Shown: positions 26,739 through 35,744, numbered from the stretch's first letter. The stretch: 57,245 nt of DNA from Lacihabitans soyangensis (GCF_024343775.1 NZ_RJUF01000016.1:1-57245); one strand, 5' to 3'. The notes: a model not told the origin generated them from the letters alone. Made by a program: numbers and translations.

Positions 26739-27869
26739 CTAAAGTCTTTGCATTAATTTCTTAATAGCCAGAGGTTTCCATTCGGCAAAATCACCGGCCA
26801 AAATGTGGTTTCTGGCTTCGCCTACCAGCCAAAGATAAAATCTCAAATTATGGACACTGGCTATTTGGGCTGCTAACATTTCTTGACATTTGTTGAGGTG
26901 TTTTAGGTAAGCTTTTGAGTAAAAAGTACTTACATATCCGCCTAATTCTTGGTCTATTGGGCTGAAGTCATCTTCCCATTTTTTGTTTCTAATGTTTATT
27001 ATTCCTTGTGTGGTAAACAACATTCCATTGCGGGCATTTCTGGTCGGCATCACACAGTCAAACATATCTGTTCCTAAAGCTATACCCTCCAAAATGTTCT
27101 CTGGAGTACCTACACCCATCAAATATCTGGGCTTGGATTCAGGTAAAATGCCGTTTACTATTTCGAGCATTTCGTACATATCTTCTGCTGGTTCACCAAC
27201 CGATAGGCCACCTATGGCATTGCCGGGTTGGTCTTGAGAAGCTATGAACTCGGCCGATTGAATTCTTAAATCTTTGAAAACACTACCTTGGACAATGGGG
27301 AAAAGTGCTTGGCTGTGTCCGTATTTGGGTTCGGTTTCATTTATTCTTTTCACACATCTTTTCAGCCATCGGTGTGTCAGATGCATAGATTTTCGAGCAT
27401 ATTCGTGGTCGCAAGGGTAGGGAGGACATTCGTCAAAAGCCATGATGATGTCAGCACCAATTACCCTTTGGATGTCCATCACGTACTCTGGTGTAAACAA
27501 ATGTTTCGAGCCGTCAATGTGAGAGTTGAAATAAACACCTTCCTCAGTGATTTTCCTGATTTCTTTAAGGCTAAATACTTGATAACCACCTGAGTCCGTC
27601 AGGATAGGCTTATCCCAGCCGTTAAATTTATGTAACCCTCCTGCTTTTTCGAGAATATCAAGGCCTGGTCTGAGGTATAAATGATAGGTATTTCCTAGTA
27701 TTATTTGGGCTTCTACTTCTTCCAAAAGTTCTTTGGTATGTACGCCTTTCACTGTTCCAGCCGTACCGACGGGCATAAAAATGGGGGTCAAAATTTCGCC
27801 ATGATCCGTGGTTATTTTGCCTGCTCTGGCCTTGGTTTGGCTGTCTGTTTTTTGAAGTTCAAATTTCAT
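26739..27869 (-). CDS. tgt: tRNA-guanine (queuine/preQ1) transglycosylase
   Basis: A 376-residue TIM-barrel enzyme that exchanges G34 for preQ1 in tRNAs with GUN anticodons. Core motifs are present: ILTDSGGYQVFSL, MAFDECPPYPCDHEYA, ALFPIVQGSVF, IGGLSVGEP, YLMGVGTPENILE, and FDCVMPTRNARNG. The zinc site is changed: where E. coli has PECDCYTCRNYSRAYL, this protein has QELGGYVSTFYSKAYL, so the three cysteine ligands are absent while the His in SVHNLRFY remains. No other queuosine gene is nearby. Confidence 0.94.
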   Translation of the reverse strand: MKFELQKTDSQTKARAGKITTDHGEILTPIFMPVGTAGTVKGVHTKELLEEVEAQIILGNTYHLYLRPGLDILEKAGGLHKFNGWDKPILTDSGGYQVFSLKEIRKITEEGVYFNSHIDGSKHLFTPEYVMDIQRVIGADIIMAFDECPPYPCDHEYARKSMHLTHRWLKRCVKRINETEPKYGHSQALFPIVQGSVFKDLRIQSAEFIASQDQPGNAIGGLSVGEPAEDMYEMLEIVNGILPESKPRYLMGVGTPENILEGIALGTDMFDCVMPTRNARNGMLFTTQGIINIRNKKWEDDFSPIDQELGGYVSTFYSKAYLKHLNKCQEMLAAQIASVHNLRFYLWLVGEARNHILAGDFAEWKPLAIKKLMQRL

Positions 27870-28018
27870 TTTGCAAATTTCAGGCTTTATGGGCTGATTA
27901 ACAAACCTTTTTTGAAATTGGAGTTTTGTGAGCGTGTCCTTTTAAATTACTCATATTTGAAAGATTCTAAAAAAGGAATACTATTTTTGCATAAGTTTTC
28001 ATTCAAACCCCGTAAACA

Positions 28019-29215
28019 TTGGAATTTGTTTTCCCCATAATTTTCTTTGTAGCATTGGCTATACAGCTCGTGTATGTGCTTTTTGTATTCACCAAGCTTG
28101 TTAGTCACAATGATTTTGAGACTCAAACCGATTTTCCGCCAGTAACAATCATAGTAGCTGCCTCCAACGAACTCCAAAATCTACAAGAGCTTTTACCAAT
28201 TTTAGATAATCAGGATTATCCGAATTTTGAGATATTAGTGGCCGACGATAGATCGAGTGATGGCACTTACGACTATTTACTGACTAACGAAGGAAATATT
28301 AAGAAGTTGAGTTTCTTGAGAATTTTGGATCTTCCGCAACATTTTACGGCAAAAAAGTATGCTGTCACTATGGCCATAAAAAAAGCCAAAAATGATATTT
28401 TGTTGTTTACTGATGCTGACTGTAGACCCGAAAGCGATCAGTGGCTTAAAACCATGGTGGCTCAAATGGATGCTGGAAAGGATATTGTACTTGGTTTTTC
28501 AAAGTATAAGTTTATGCCAGGGGCACTGAATGCCCTCATCCGATATGAAACTTTTCAGACGGCCGTTCAATATTTGTCTTTTGCATTGGCCAAAGTGCCT
28601 TACATGGGCGTTGGAAGAAACTTGATGTACAAAAAATCGCTTTTTTGGAAAAACAATGGATTTACTAGACATTACGGACTTTTGAGCGGAGACGACGATT
28701 TGTTTATAAATGATGCCGCCACAAAAGACAACGTGGCCATTTGTATTAGCGAGGAGGCTGTCACAAACTCTATTCCAAAAGAAACATGGGCAGAATGGTT
28801 TGTTCAAAAACGCAGGCATTTGTCGGTAGGTAAAAGATATAAATTCAAAGACAAACTAAATCTGGGACTTTTGTGGATGAGTGAATTGATCTCTTGGTTT
28901 TTCTTTGTACCGATATTTTTTATCAGGCCCGACTGGTTCGAAGCACCGGAATGGTCTAGAATACCCAATGAGTTTTTGAAACAGTATGGTTTAGCTCATT
29001 GGTACCCGTTCAACGATTGGATGCGGTTAATACTTTTTGTATTCTGTATTTGGTTAGTAACCAAATGGATAGTTTTGGCCAAAGCCAATAAAAAGCTAAG
29101 CAATACCATAAAATCTTGGAAAATTCCGTACTTCGATTTTCTGTATGCAGTTTATCTTTTTGTCTTCGGAATCATAACTTTATTCTCCAATCCGAAGAAG
29201 ATCAAGTGGAGGTGA
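28019..29215 (+). CDS. Family 2 glycosyltransferase, membrane-bound
   Basis: A 398-residue GT2 enzyme. An N-terminal membrane helix is followed by a GT-A domain (TIIVAASNELQNLQELL, VADDRSSDGTYDYL, the metal-binding TDADC, and SGDDDLFINDAA), a QKRRHLSVGKRY motif equivalent to QxxRW, and two or three C-terminal helices. The start must be TTG at 28019: an in-frame TAA lies only two codons upstream and no ATG precedes the conserved region. The product is probably a lipid-linked or exported sugar polymer; it has no polysaccharide operon around it. Confidence 0.88.
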   Translation: MEFVFPIIFFVALAIQLVYVLFVFTKLVSHNDFETQTDFPPVTIIVAASNELQNLQELLPILDNQDYPNFEILVADDRSSDGTYDYLLTNEGNIKKLSFLRILDLPQHFTAKKYAVTMAIKKAKNDILLFTDADCRPESDQWLKTMVAQMDAGKDIVLGFSKYKFMPGALNALIRYETFQTAVQYLSFALAKVPYMGVGRNLMYKKSLFWKNNGFTRHYGLLSGDDDLFINDAATKDNVAICISEEAVTNSIPKETWAEWFVQKRRHLSVGKRYKFKDKLNLGLLWMSELISWFFFVPIFFIRPDWFEAPEWSRIPNEFLKQYGLAHWYPFNDWMRLILFVFCIWLVTKWIVLAKANKKLSNTIKSWKIPYFDFLYAVYLFVFGIITLFSNPKKIKWR

Positions 29216-29259
29216 GATGATTTCTTTTGATACTTTATAAGTCCAAGAGCGATTTTTAG

Positions 29260-30345
29260 TTACCTAGGAACCGTAAAGTACATAACCGTAGCTATGAACG
29301 AGAAAACTAAATTTGGCAGCCAAACAGCCAGCAGTGCTGGCATATCACCGGCTTCAGCTATACCTTTTGACATGATATAAAAGAGGATATAGACAAAGGC
29401 CAATACAAACCCAATGGCAATTTGAAGCCCAACACCCCCACGGGTTTTTCGGGCGGAGACTATCAGCCCCATAAGTGAGAGGATAATAACCGCAAAAGGA
29501 GTTGCAAAACGTTGATAGTACTCTATTTGGAAAATTTCCACACCTTCTGCTCCTCTACTATTTACTAAGGCTATTTGCTTTCGGAGTTGCGGAATAGTCA
29601 TGGTTTCGTGGATATTTTTGGTGTTTTCAAAATCCGTTGGAAACATATTGACGGCAGTGTCTAAGGGTACCGCACCGCTGGCTATGGTGAGTTGGTCCTT
29701 GAGTATGCCTACTTTTCTAATTTTGTAGTCGTACAACTGCCATTTTTTTATTGAATCAATATATACGGCCCTTCTTGAGGTGAGTTTTTCGACCAATTGG
29801 TTGTTTTCTACTTTTTCTAAAGTGAAGTCGTAGGCTGTTTTACTGGTGTTGTCATAAGACGAAAGATAGGCATAAGTATTTTTGTCCACCGCCATGTGAA
29901 TGTCTCGATCAGCGAAGTAGTATTTGTCCTCAATGTACTGATTTTCAAAGGCTATACGGGTTTTGTTGGCTTTAGGCAATACCCAGCCTACCATAAAAAA
30001 TGAGAAAACCGCCACAATACTTGAGCCTAGAATGTAAGGATACATTAATCTTCTGAAGCTGGTTCCTGTGCTCAAGATGGCCACTATTTCTGTGTGAGAA
30101 GCGAGTTTGGCCGTGAAAAATACAGTAGAAATAAATATCATCAATGGGCTGATGTAGTTGGCCCAATATGGTGCAAGGTTAGCATAATATTGAAGAAAAA
30201 TGGCTTTTGTAGGAGCTCGGTGTTCTATAAAGTTGTCATTTTTTTCAACAAAATCAATCACGACAATAACCAAAACAATGATGAATACCGCAAACACATA
30301 AGTACTCAAGAATTTCTTTATCAAATATTTATCTAAGATTTTCAT
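29260..30345 (-). CDS. LptF/LptG (YjgP/YjgQ) family permease
   Basis: A protein of about 361 residues with the YjgP/YjgQ layout: three N-terminal transmembrane helices, a large periplasmic beta-jellyroll (about 100-260), and three C-terminal helices ending FIATVMYFTVPR. Family members form the membrane part of the LPS extraction ABC transporter LptBFG. The start is MKILDKYLIKKF; the reading frame continues to 30432 but only through a spacer repeat. No lptB or partner gene is adjacent, and whether it is LptF or LptG is not decided here. Confidence 0.88.
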   Translation of the reverse strand: MKILDKYLIKKFLSTYVFAVFIIVLVIVVIDFVEKNDNFIEHRAPTKAIFLQYYANLAPYWANYISPLMIFISTVFFTAKLASHTEIVAILSTGTSFRRLMYPYILGSSIVAVFSFFMVGWVLPKANKTRIAFENQYIEDKYYFADRDIHMAVDKNTYAYLSSYDNTSKTAYDFTLEKVENNQLVEKLTSRRAVYIDSIKKWQLYDYKIRKVGILKDQLTIASGAVPLDTAVNMFPTDFENTKNIHETMTIPQLRKQIALVNSRGAEGVEIFQIEYYQRFATPFAVIILSLMGLIVSARKTRGGVGLQIAIGFVLAFVYILFYIMSKGIAEAGDMPALLAVWLPNLVFSFIATVMYFTVPR

Positions 30346-30360
30346 ATTGTTGGTTTTAAC

Positions 30361-30395
30361 CGCTTCCTCGCAAAGACGCAAGCCTTCTGTTGCGA
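30361..30395. repeat. CGCAAAGACGCAAG-type spacer repeat
   Basis: CTTCCTCGCAAAGACGCAAG is one of the CGCAAAG/CTTTGCG words common in Bacteroidota spacers. Related copies in the window lie at about 30640-30660 (CTTTGCGTCTTCCCGCCTTT), 55190-55235 and 56010-56035. Confidence 0.5.
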
Positions 30396-30510
30396 ATTTC
30401 AGGGTTTTATTTGAATTCCTAAATTTATGCAACTTCCATATTTCGAACCCAAAATTAACAGAAAATTACTAAGGATTGGGATTTTAAGGAATTTTAAGAA
30501 GGGTTCACTG

Positions 30511-30592
30511 TTACTGGTTACTGGTGAACTGGTTACTGGGATATTGGTTACTGTGATATTGGTTACTGGTGAATTGGTTACTGGGATATTGG
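30511..30592. repeat. 15-bp minisatellite, five full copies
   Basis: Five head-to-tail 15-bp units, after a 7-bp partial unit (TTACTGG, 30511-30517): TTACTGGTGAACTGG, TTACTGGGATATTGG, TTACTGTGATATTGG, TTACTGGTGAATTGG and TTACTGGGATATTGG (30518-30592). It lies in the 397-bp gap between the LptF/G-type gene and ppnP. Apart from this array and the CTTTGCG words I see nothing in the gap. Confidence 0.85.
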
Positions 30593-30742
30593 TAAAAGTA
30601 ATGTTATTTACAAAAAAACGGAATTGTAATCCCTTTGCGTCTTCCCGCCTTTGCGGTGATTTTATATTCCGCCATCCTACTTCTAGTTTTCAACTTCCAC
30701 TTATTAATCTTAATTTTGAAAAAAAATATAACAAATACAATT

Positions 30743-31024
30743 ATGATTTCGGTAAACGAATATTTTGGAGGAAATGTAAAATCATTGGGTTATGCGACAG
30801 AAAATGGCAAGTCTACAGTAGGCGTAATGAACGAGGGAGAATACGAATTTAGCACTGGTTCGGCAGAAACAATGACAGTGATTCAGGGTAAAATGGAAGT
30901 TAAAATTCAGGGAGAAGAAGATATTAATGTTTATGAAGATGGTGAGTCGTTTGATGTTCCGGCTAATTCGAAGTTTTGGGTAAACGTGCCTTTTCAGACC
31001 AGCTATTTATGTGAATATGAGTGA
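30743..31024 (+). CDS. ppnP: Pyrimidine/purine nucleoside phosphorylase
   Basis: A 93-residue single-domain cupin of the PpnP (YaiE, formerly DUF1255) family. E. coli PpnP phosphorolyses many nucleosides to base and ribose-1-phosphate. Motifs are ISVNEYFGGNVKSLGY, KSTVGVMNEGEYEFSTGSAETMTVI, and the C-terminal FDVPANSKFWVNV. The start is the ATG at 30743, which gives the family length. The upstream in-frame ATG at 30635 would add unrelated hydrophobic sequence translated from a spacer repeat. A strong terminator follows. Confidence 0.93.
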   Translation: MISVNEYFGGNVKSLGYATENGKSTVGVMNEGEYEFSTGSAETMTVIQGKMEVKIQGEEDINVYEDGESFDVPANSKFWVNVPFQTSYLCEYE

Positions 31025-31040
31025 TATTTCTACAAAAAAG

Positions 31041-31072
31041 AACTCCTCAATCGTTAGTTTGAGGAGTTTTTT
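31041..31072 (+). terminator. Terminator of ppnP
   Basis: AACTCCTCAA and TTGAGGAGTT form a perfect 10-bp stem with an 8-nt loop, followed by Ts. Confidence 0.88.
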
Positions 31073-31100
31073 AGGTTTTGAGATAGATTTTGATACAATT

Positions 31101-32441
31101 TTACTTCACTCTCTCGCCGTGTTTGATAACCATTTTTACGTCTTGTAAAAGTGAAATATATCTAAGTACATCCCCTCTTACTGTTATGATGTCGGCATAT
31201 TTTCCTGCACTTATGCTGCCGTAGTCTTTGTCAACTTTCATGGCTACTGCTGGCCAATATGTTGCTGCTTTTATGGCATACATTGGATCTATTCCCATTT
31301 TGTTTACCCACACATCCAGCTCATTCCAAGTGCTTTGGCTGTGAAATTTCATTGGAATGCCGCTATCTGTACCTATCACCATTACTACCCCAGTATCTTT
31401 CAGCTGATTTATTTTCTTTGTCAAAGTTGGCTTTCTGATGGGTGTCAACTGAAAATACGGCATTTGTCCTGGGTATTTTAGTGAGCCTTTGATGTCTTCA
31501 ATGATGTCTTTCGGTAAACCCAAATGCCAGGAAGGATCATCCAATTTTTCGGGATTGTCTCTCACATATTCGTAGTTGTAAAGCCCTTCGACGGTTGGTG
31601 TCCAAAAAAGTGGTCCCATGTTCATTTTGGCAGTACGCTCTTTTATGGCGGTTATAATGTCCTCGGGATATTCTGGAGCGGACGAAAGTCCTGTATGCTC
31701 AAAACAGTCCACGCCGATTTCAAGACCAACTCGTATTTCGTTGGGTCTGTGGCTATGAGCTATCACTGGTAATCCATATTTATGGGCCTCATTTACAATG
31801 GTTTGTGCTTCTGACTTGGTCATTTCATCGTGGTCGATGAGTTTTATTACGTTCACGCCAGCGTCCGCCAGTTTTTTAACCTTGGCTTTGGCATCTTCTT
31901 CACCATAAATTCCCCATCGGAACTCCTCGGTTTTGGGATAAGGGCGGTGTTGAAGAAAAGGTCCAGAAACGTAAATAGTAGGCCCAGGAATTTTACCTTG
32001 GTTTATTTTGTCTCTAACATTTATACTTGCCTCCAGTGGAGCACCTAAGTCTCTGGCACTGGTTACACCTGCCATAAGTAGCTGATGTGCAGACGACGGC
32101 ATAATGATAGACTCGAATTTTTTGATGTAGGTACTGTCCCAATGGGTGTAATTGCTGTGGCCATTGATCATCAAATGCACATGCATGTCCCACAAGCCAG
32201 GCATTACACTCATACCTTCAGTGGAGATGATTTCGGCGTCTTTAGGTATCGCCAATTCGCCGATTCGGCCAACAGCTTTTACTCTTTTGCCTTCAATGAG
32301 CACAATAGAGTTTGGAATAGGTGGCCCACCGAAACCGTCCAACAAGGTTCCTCCGACGAGAGCTTTTATTTTTTGGGCATAACTCATTTGAGTTAATAAC
32401 AGTGAAAAAATAATGAACCAAGTTTTGTAATTTTTATTCAT
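31101..32441 (-). CDS. Exported metal-dependent amidohydrolase
   Basis: A 446-residue amidohydrolase (imidazolonepropionase-like) with a signal peptide (cleavage near SYAQ). Metal-site motifs are MPGLWDMHVHL (His87, His89), LPVIAHSHRP, CFEHTG and VVMVIGTDSG, matching the two-histidine, His, His, Asp pattern of the superfamily. It probably hydrolyses a cyclic amide, dipeptide or similar compound in the periplasm. No substrate can be named. Confidence 0.88.
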   Translation of the reverse strand: MNKNYKTWFIIFSLLLTQMSYAQKIKALVGGTLLDGFGGPPIPNSIVLIEGKRVKAVGRIGELAIPKDAEIISTEGMSVMPGLWDMHVHLMINGHSNYTHWDSTYIKKFESIIMPSSAHQLLMAGVTSARDLGAPLEASINVRDKINQGKIPGPTIYVSGPFLQHRPYPKTEEFRWGIYGEEDAKAKVKKLADAGVNVIKLIDHDEMTKSEAQTIVNEAHKYGLPVIAHSHRPNEIRVGLEIGVDCFEHTGLSSAPEYPEDIITAIKERTAKMNMGPLFWTPTVEGLYNYEYVRDNPEKLDDPSWHLGLPKDIIEDIKGSLKYPGQMPYFQLTPIRKPTLTKKINQLKDTGVVMVIGTDSGIPMKFHSQSTWNELDVWVNKMGIDPMYAIKAATYWPAVAMKVDKDYGSISAGKYADIITVRGDVLRYISLLQDVKMVIKHGERVK

Positions 32442-32541
32442 AGGTTTAGATGAAATTATAATTCAATTTAGGGTTTTTGTTTTGAAAAAATGATTTTAAA
32501 TAGACCAATTCAGTGATTCAGACTATCCAAACCTCGAATTA

Positions 32542-33972
32542 TCAAAAAAACTTCACCACCAATTCTATCAAGCGTTCTTTAAGGCTGTTGTATGGGGGCA
32601 TGAGCAGTTCTAGTGCTGGCGGTAAATGCTGACGATAAACCCCTCGGGCATTGGTGAATTCCTGGAACCCAAAAAAACCATGGGCCTTTCCTATTCCTGA
32701 ATTGTTCGAACCACCGAAAGGTAGATTTGGATTATAGTAGTGAAGGTCGTTGTTGTTTATACAAGTATTACCGGCACGGGTATTGTTCATTATATGTTCT
32801 ATATTCTTCTCGCTTTTACTATAAATATATAATGCCAAAGGTTTTTCTCCTTCATTGATTTTGGCAATAGCCTCATCCAGATTTTTGTATGAAATTACAG
32901 GCAAAACTGGCCCAAATATCTCATTTTGCATTAATGCCGAGTCTTCAGGAACTTCACTTACCAGCGTGGGCTCTATAAAACTATTTTTAGTGTCTGTTTT
33001 CCCACCAAAAACCACTTTCGCTCCTTTAGAAACCGAGTCTTGTATGTAGCCATTTACTCTTTCGGCGTGTTTTTGGTTGACAATATGTCCATAAGAATCA
33101 GACGATTGTGCATCAGATCCATAAAAGTCGTTCAAGGTTTTCTTCATGGCTTCTATCAATGCTTCTTTTTTGGATTCATGCACCAAAACGTAGTCGGGTG
33201 CTATGCATATTTGCCCACTATTATGGAATTTTCCCCAAACTATTCGCTTGGCTGAAGTACTTATGGAGGCGGTTTCGTCTATTATGGTTGGAGATTTTCC
33301 TCCCAATTCGAGTGTAACCGATGCAAGATTTTTTGCAGCTGCGGCCATCACGATTTTACCGATGGCTGGTGCACCTGTGAAAAATATATGGTTAAAAGGT
33401 AATTCTAAAAGTGCCGTAGAAGTTTCTATTCCGCCTTCAATGAGAGCAACTTCGTTTTCATCGAATATACTCTTTATGAGTTTGGCTAAAACAGCTGAAG
33501 TGTGAGGTGTAAACTCTGAGGGTTTCAAAATGGCTGTATTTCCGCCAGCAATTGCTGATACCAAGGGACTGAGCAATAAATTAACCGGGAAGTTCCAAGG
33601 AGCAATAATCAAGCAAACACCTTTCGGTTCGTATTTGATGTATGAGGTAGAACCAAAAAATGCCATCGGTGTGTCGGCGGCCTGTTTTGACGTCCATTTG
33701 CCTACATGACTAATGGCGTGCTTTATTTCACTAGTAACTGGAAAAATCTCCGAGAGGTCTACATCAGCCTTGGGCTTTTTGAAATCGGCCATCATGGCAT
33801 CTCGCAGCTCTTGGCGATAAGTATTTTCTAGGGCATTTAGCAATGCTCGAAGTTTAGCTTTACGACTTTTGATGGGGGCATTGGCCAAGTCAAACTGATG
33901 GGCTTTTTGTGACGCAAAAATCCTGTTTATCTTTTCAATATTCACTTCTTCTGAGATGCTTTTCATACTCAT
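32542..33972 (-). CDS. Aldehyde dehydrogenase, ALDH3-like
   Basis: A 476-residue NAD(P)-dependent aldehyde dehydrogenase. Catalytic Glu222 (TLELGGKSP) and Cys256 (NSGQICIAPDYV) are 34 residues apart, as in the family. EIFGPVLPVISY and PFGGSNNSGIG are present. The C-terminal stretch (FFGFQEFTNARGVYRQ, then LIELVVKF) is ALDH3-type, the class that oxidises fatty or aromatic aldehydes. The start may be Met1 or Met3. Single gene. Confidence 0.92.
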   Translation of the reverse strand: MSMKSISEEVNIEKINRIFASQKAHQFDLANAPIKSRKAKLRALLNALENTYRQELRDAMMADFKKPKADVDLSEIFPVTSEIKHAISHVGKWTSKQAADTPMAFFGSTSYIKYEPKGVCLIIAPWNFPVNLLLSPLVSAIAGGNTAILKPSEFTPHTSAVLAKLIKSIFDENEVALIEGGIETSTALLELPFNHIFFTGAPAIGKIVMAAAAKNLASVTLELGGKSPTIIDETASISTSAKRIVWGKFHNSGQICIAPDYVLVHESKKEALIEAMKKTLNDFYGSDAQSSDSYGHIVNQKHAERVNGYIQDSVSKGAKVVFGGKTDTKNSFIEPTLVSEVPEDSALMQNEIFGPVLPVISYKNLDEAIAKINEGEKPLALYIYSKSEKNIEHIMNNTRAGNTCINNNDLHYYNPNLPFGGSNNSGIGKAHGFFGFQEFTNARGVYRQHLPPALELLMPPYNSLKERLIELVVKFF

Positions 33973-34128
33973 AGGTTTTTATTTGGTTGATTGTGATTCG
34001 AATATAAACTTTTTTTTTGAATGGCTATCAAAAATGAATTTTTCTGTTGAAAAATTGAATGAAATGTTTTCTTTGAAATTGTTGTTTTTCAAAAGATTAT
34101 CGTGGGAATTTTATTATTTTTCAATTGT

Positions 34129-34158
34129 TTAAAGTAAAATCCCCATTCATTCGTCTTC
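34129..34158 (+). promoter_or_regulatory. ECF-type promoter of the sigma gene (autoregulation candidate)
   Basis: TTAAAGTAAAA (34129-34139), 12 bp spacer, CGTCTTC (34152-34158), ending 26 bp before the ATG. The identical two-part element with the same spacer and the same distance to ATG precedes 35745. CGTC is a common -10 core of ECF sigma factors. Confidence 0.7.
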
Positions 34159-34183
34159 TTAAAAAAAGCTATTATAAAATCAA

Positions 34184-34732
34184 ATGAACGAAGAAAATAA
34201 AACGATTAAATCCACCATTCAGGCCTTTGGAAAAAGACTGTTCGGATTTATTCGTGGTAAAGTTCGTTCAAACGAAGACGCTGAAGATATTCTGCAAGAT
34301 GTTTGGTATCAGCTTTCTAGTTTTGGGAATTTGGAAGATATTGAAAATGTAAGTGCTTGGCTTTATCAAGTAGCCCGAAATAAAGTAACTGACAAGTATA
34401 GAAAGAAAACCACAGACGCACTCGAAGATTATGCTTTTGAGGATTCGGAAGGTGAACTGATGTTTAAAGAAATATTACTTTTGGATGATGCTAACAATCC
34501 TGAGTTGGCACTTTTCAAAGAGACGTTTTGGATGGAACTCGAAAAGGCTCTGCAAGAACTTCCTGAAAACCAACGAGAAGTTTTTGTGCTGAATGAAATG
34601 GAGGATTTAACTTTACAAGAAATTGCAGACCTCAAGGGCGAAAACCTTAAAACCATCATTAGTAGGAAAGGTTATGCTATGAAACATCTAAGAAATAGAT
34701 TGAATTATTTGTATCAAGAATTAAATTACTAA
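34184..34732 (+). CDS. ECF-like RNA polymerase sigma factor
   Basis: A 182-residue sigma-70 family protein with only regions 2 and 4, as in ECF factors. Region 2 contains VRSNEDAEDILQDVWYQL and SAWLYQVARNKVTDKYRKK (about 27-80). Region 4 contains LPENQREVFVLNEMEDLTLQEIADLKGENLKTIISRK (about 127-163). It is followed after 4 bp by a small membrane protein that could act as its anti-sigma partner, though it has no recognised anti-sigma domain. The shared upstream motif suggests it drives its own gene and the hsp20 operon at 35745-36574. Confidence 0.92.
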   Translation: MNEENKTIKSTIQAFGKRLFGFIRGKVRSNEDAEDILQDVWYQLSSFGNLEDIENVSAWLYQVARNKVTDKYRKKTTDALEDYAFEDSEGELMFKEILLLDDANNPELALFKETFWMELEKALQELPENQREVFVLNEMEDLTLQEIADLKGENLKTIISRKGYAMKHLRNRLNYLYQELNY

Positions 34733-34736
34733 GACA

Positions 34737-35039
34737 ATGAAAAAGAGGCTTTTCTTTATTCCGGTAGTCATAGCAGGGGTTTTGGCCTTTGGTTGGGTGG
34801 TGATGTCACTGTGGAACTGGTTGATTCCTGATATTTTTCATTGGTCAAAAATCAATTATCTACAGGCCTTAGGACTTTTTGTTTTGAGTAGAATTCTGTT
34901 TGGAGGCTTTCATTTTAGAGGTGCTGGTTATCGAAAACCACCTTTTGCAAATTCTAAATTCAAAGAAAAATTCATGAATATGAATGATGAAGAAAAGCAG
35001 GCGTTTAAAGAACAATGGAGGCAAAGGTGCGGAAAGTGA
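34737..35039 (+). CDS. Small membrane protein co-transcribed with the sigma factor
   Basis: A 100-residue protein with two predicted transmembrane helices (about 5-25 and 43-58), then a basic loop (FRGAGYRKPPFANSKF) and an acidic-basic C-terminal helix (NMNDEEKQAFKEQWRQRC). It starts 4 bp after the sigma stop, so it is almost surely co-translated with it. No family is recognised. Position and topology make a sensor or anti-sigma role possible; the C-terminal tail would be the part facing the sigma factor. That is inference only. Confidence 0.75.
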   Translation: MKKRLFFIPVVIAGVLAFGWVVMSLWNWLIPDIFHWSKINYLQALGLFVLSRILFGGFHFRGAGYRKPPFANSKFKEKFMNMNDEEKQAFKEQWRQRCGK

Positions 35040-35045
35040 GGGGAT

Positions 35046-35555
35046 TTAAGGAATTGCTTTCTGGCTTTGATTGTATTCATCAATGTATTCTAATATTGCT
35101 AAAATCTCTTCTTCCTTAAAATTTGTAAAGGCCGTCATTTCAGTTTTGTTAAATTTTTCAAATAATTTAATTGCATATTTATCTCCACTTTGAATAACTT
35201 TTTGTGGATTTTGAATCCATTTTATAAGCCATTCTTCATCTCTTCTTTCCTTAATTCCAGCTAAGCCAGGACCAACTAACATGGAAGCATTAGCATTATG
35301 ACATTGTGCACAATTATTTTTGAAAAGTGTTTCTCCAAATACATTTTTAATTAAACTAGGATTGTTAATTTCATTTAAACTAGGATTGTTAATTTCATCC
35401 ATACAGGTCCCACAATAAAATTGAGGTTCTTGAATATAATCTAGCTTTTGTTTTTGAAGAAATGTATAAACAGTAAGAAAAAATAAAGCAGATATAGCTA
35501 ATACAATTTTGTAAATCAATTTTGAAATTTTTATGTAAATATTATAATTGGCCAT
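35046..35555 (-). CDS. Membrane-anchored c-type cytochrome
   Basis: A 169-residue protein with an N-terminal membrane helix (IYKIVLAISALFFLTVYTF) and one heme site, CAQCH (Cys82, Cys85, His86), followed by MLVGPGLAGI. A later Met in NKTEMTAFTNF may be the distal ligand. A CGTC pair lies upstream (QFYCGTCMDE). The start is set at MANYNIYIK, just before the helix. Residues about 53-68 are a perfect octapeptide duplication (NEINNPSL twice). The gene sits, reversed, between the two sigma-linked units. Confidence 0.85.
   Translation of the reverse strand: MANYNIYIKISKLIYKIVLAISALFFLTVYTFLQKQKLDYIQEPQFYCGTCMDEINNPSLNEINNPSLIKNVFGETLFKNNCAQCHNANASMLVGPGLAGIKERRDEEWLIKWIQNPQKVIQSGDKYAIKLFEKFNKTEMTAFTNFKEEEILAILEYIDEYNQSQKAIP
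35353..35400. repeat. 24-bp tandem duplication inside the cytochrome gene
   Basis: Two adjacent 24-bp copies, 35353-35376 and 35377-35400, share their first 22 bases (AAACTAGGATTGTTAATTTC...) and differ only in the last two. They encode NEINNPSL twice on the minus strand, so the duplication is recent and in frame. Confidence 0.9.
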
Positions 35556-35689
35556 TCTACAGAAATCAATTTCCAAATATACTCTTTTTCTAAAGACCAA
35601 ATGTTCCAGATACTGAATATTCAAAACATAATATGTAAACTATTGATTTTTAGTGTTTTAAATTGGTAATTAAAATTTCTTCAAATAAA

Positions 35690-35719
35690 TTAAAGTAAAA
35701 ATTACACTAGCCCGTCTTC
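35690..35719 (+). promoter_or_regulatory. ECF-type promoter of the hsp20 operon
   Basis: TTAAAGTAAAA (35690-35700), 12 bp, CGTCTTC (35713-35719), ending 26 bp before the ATG at 35745. Both boxes, the spacer and the distance to ATG equal those upstream of the sigma gene, while the sequence in between is different. Confidence 0.7.
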
Positions 35720-35744
35720 CCTTATATAAACAATAAAATTTAAA

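Noticed and set aside
30427-30852. 141-codon frame across the minisatellite
   Set aside because: Open only because the repeat unit is 15 bp; it continues into ppnP in the wrong frame.
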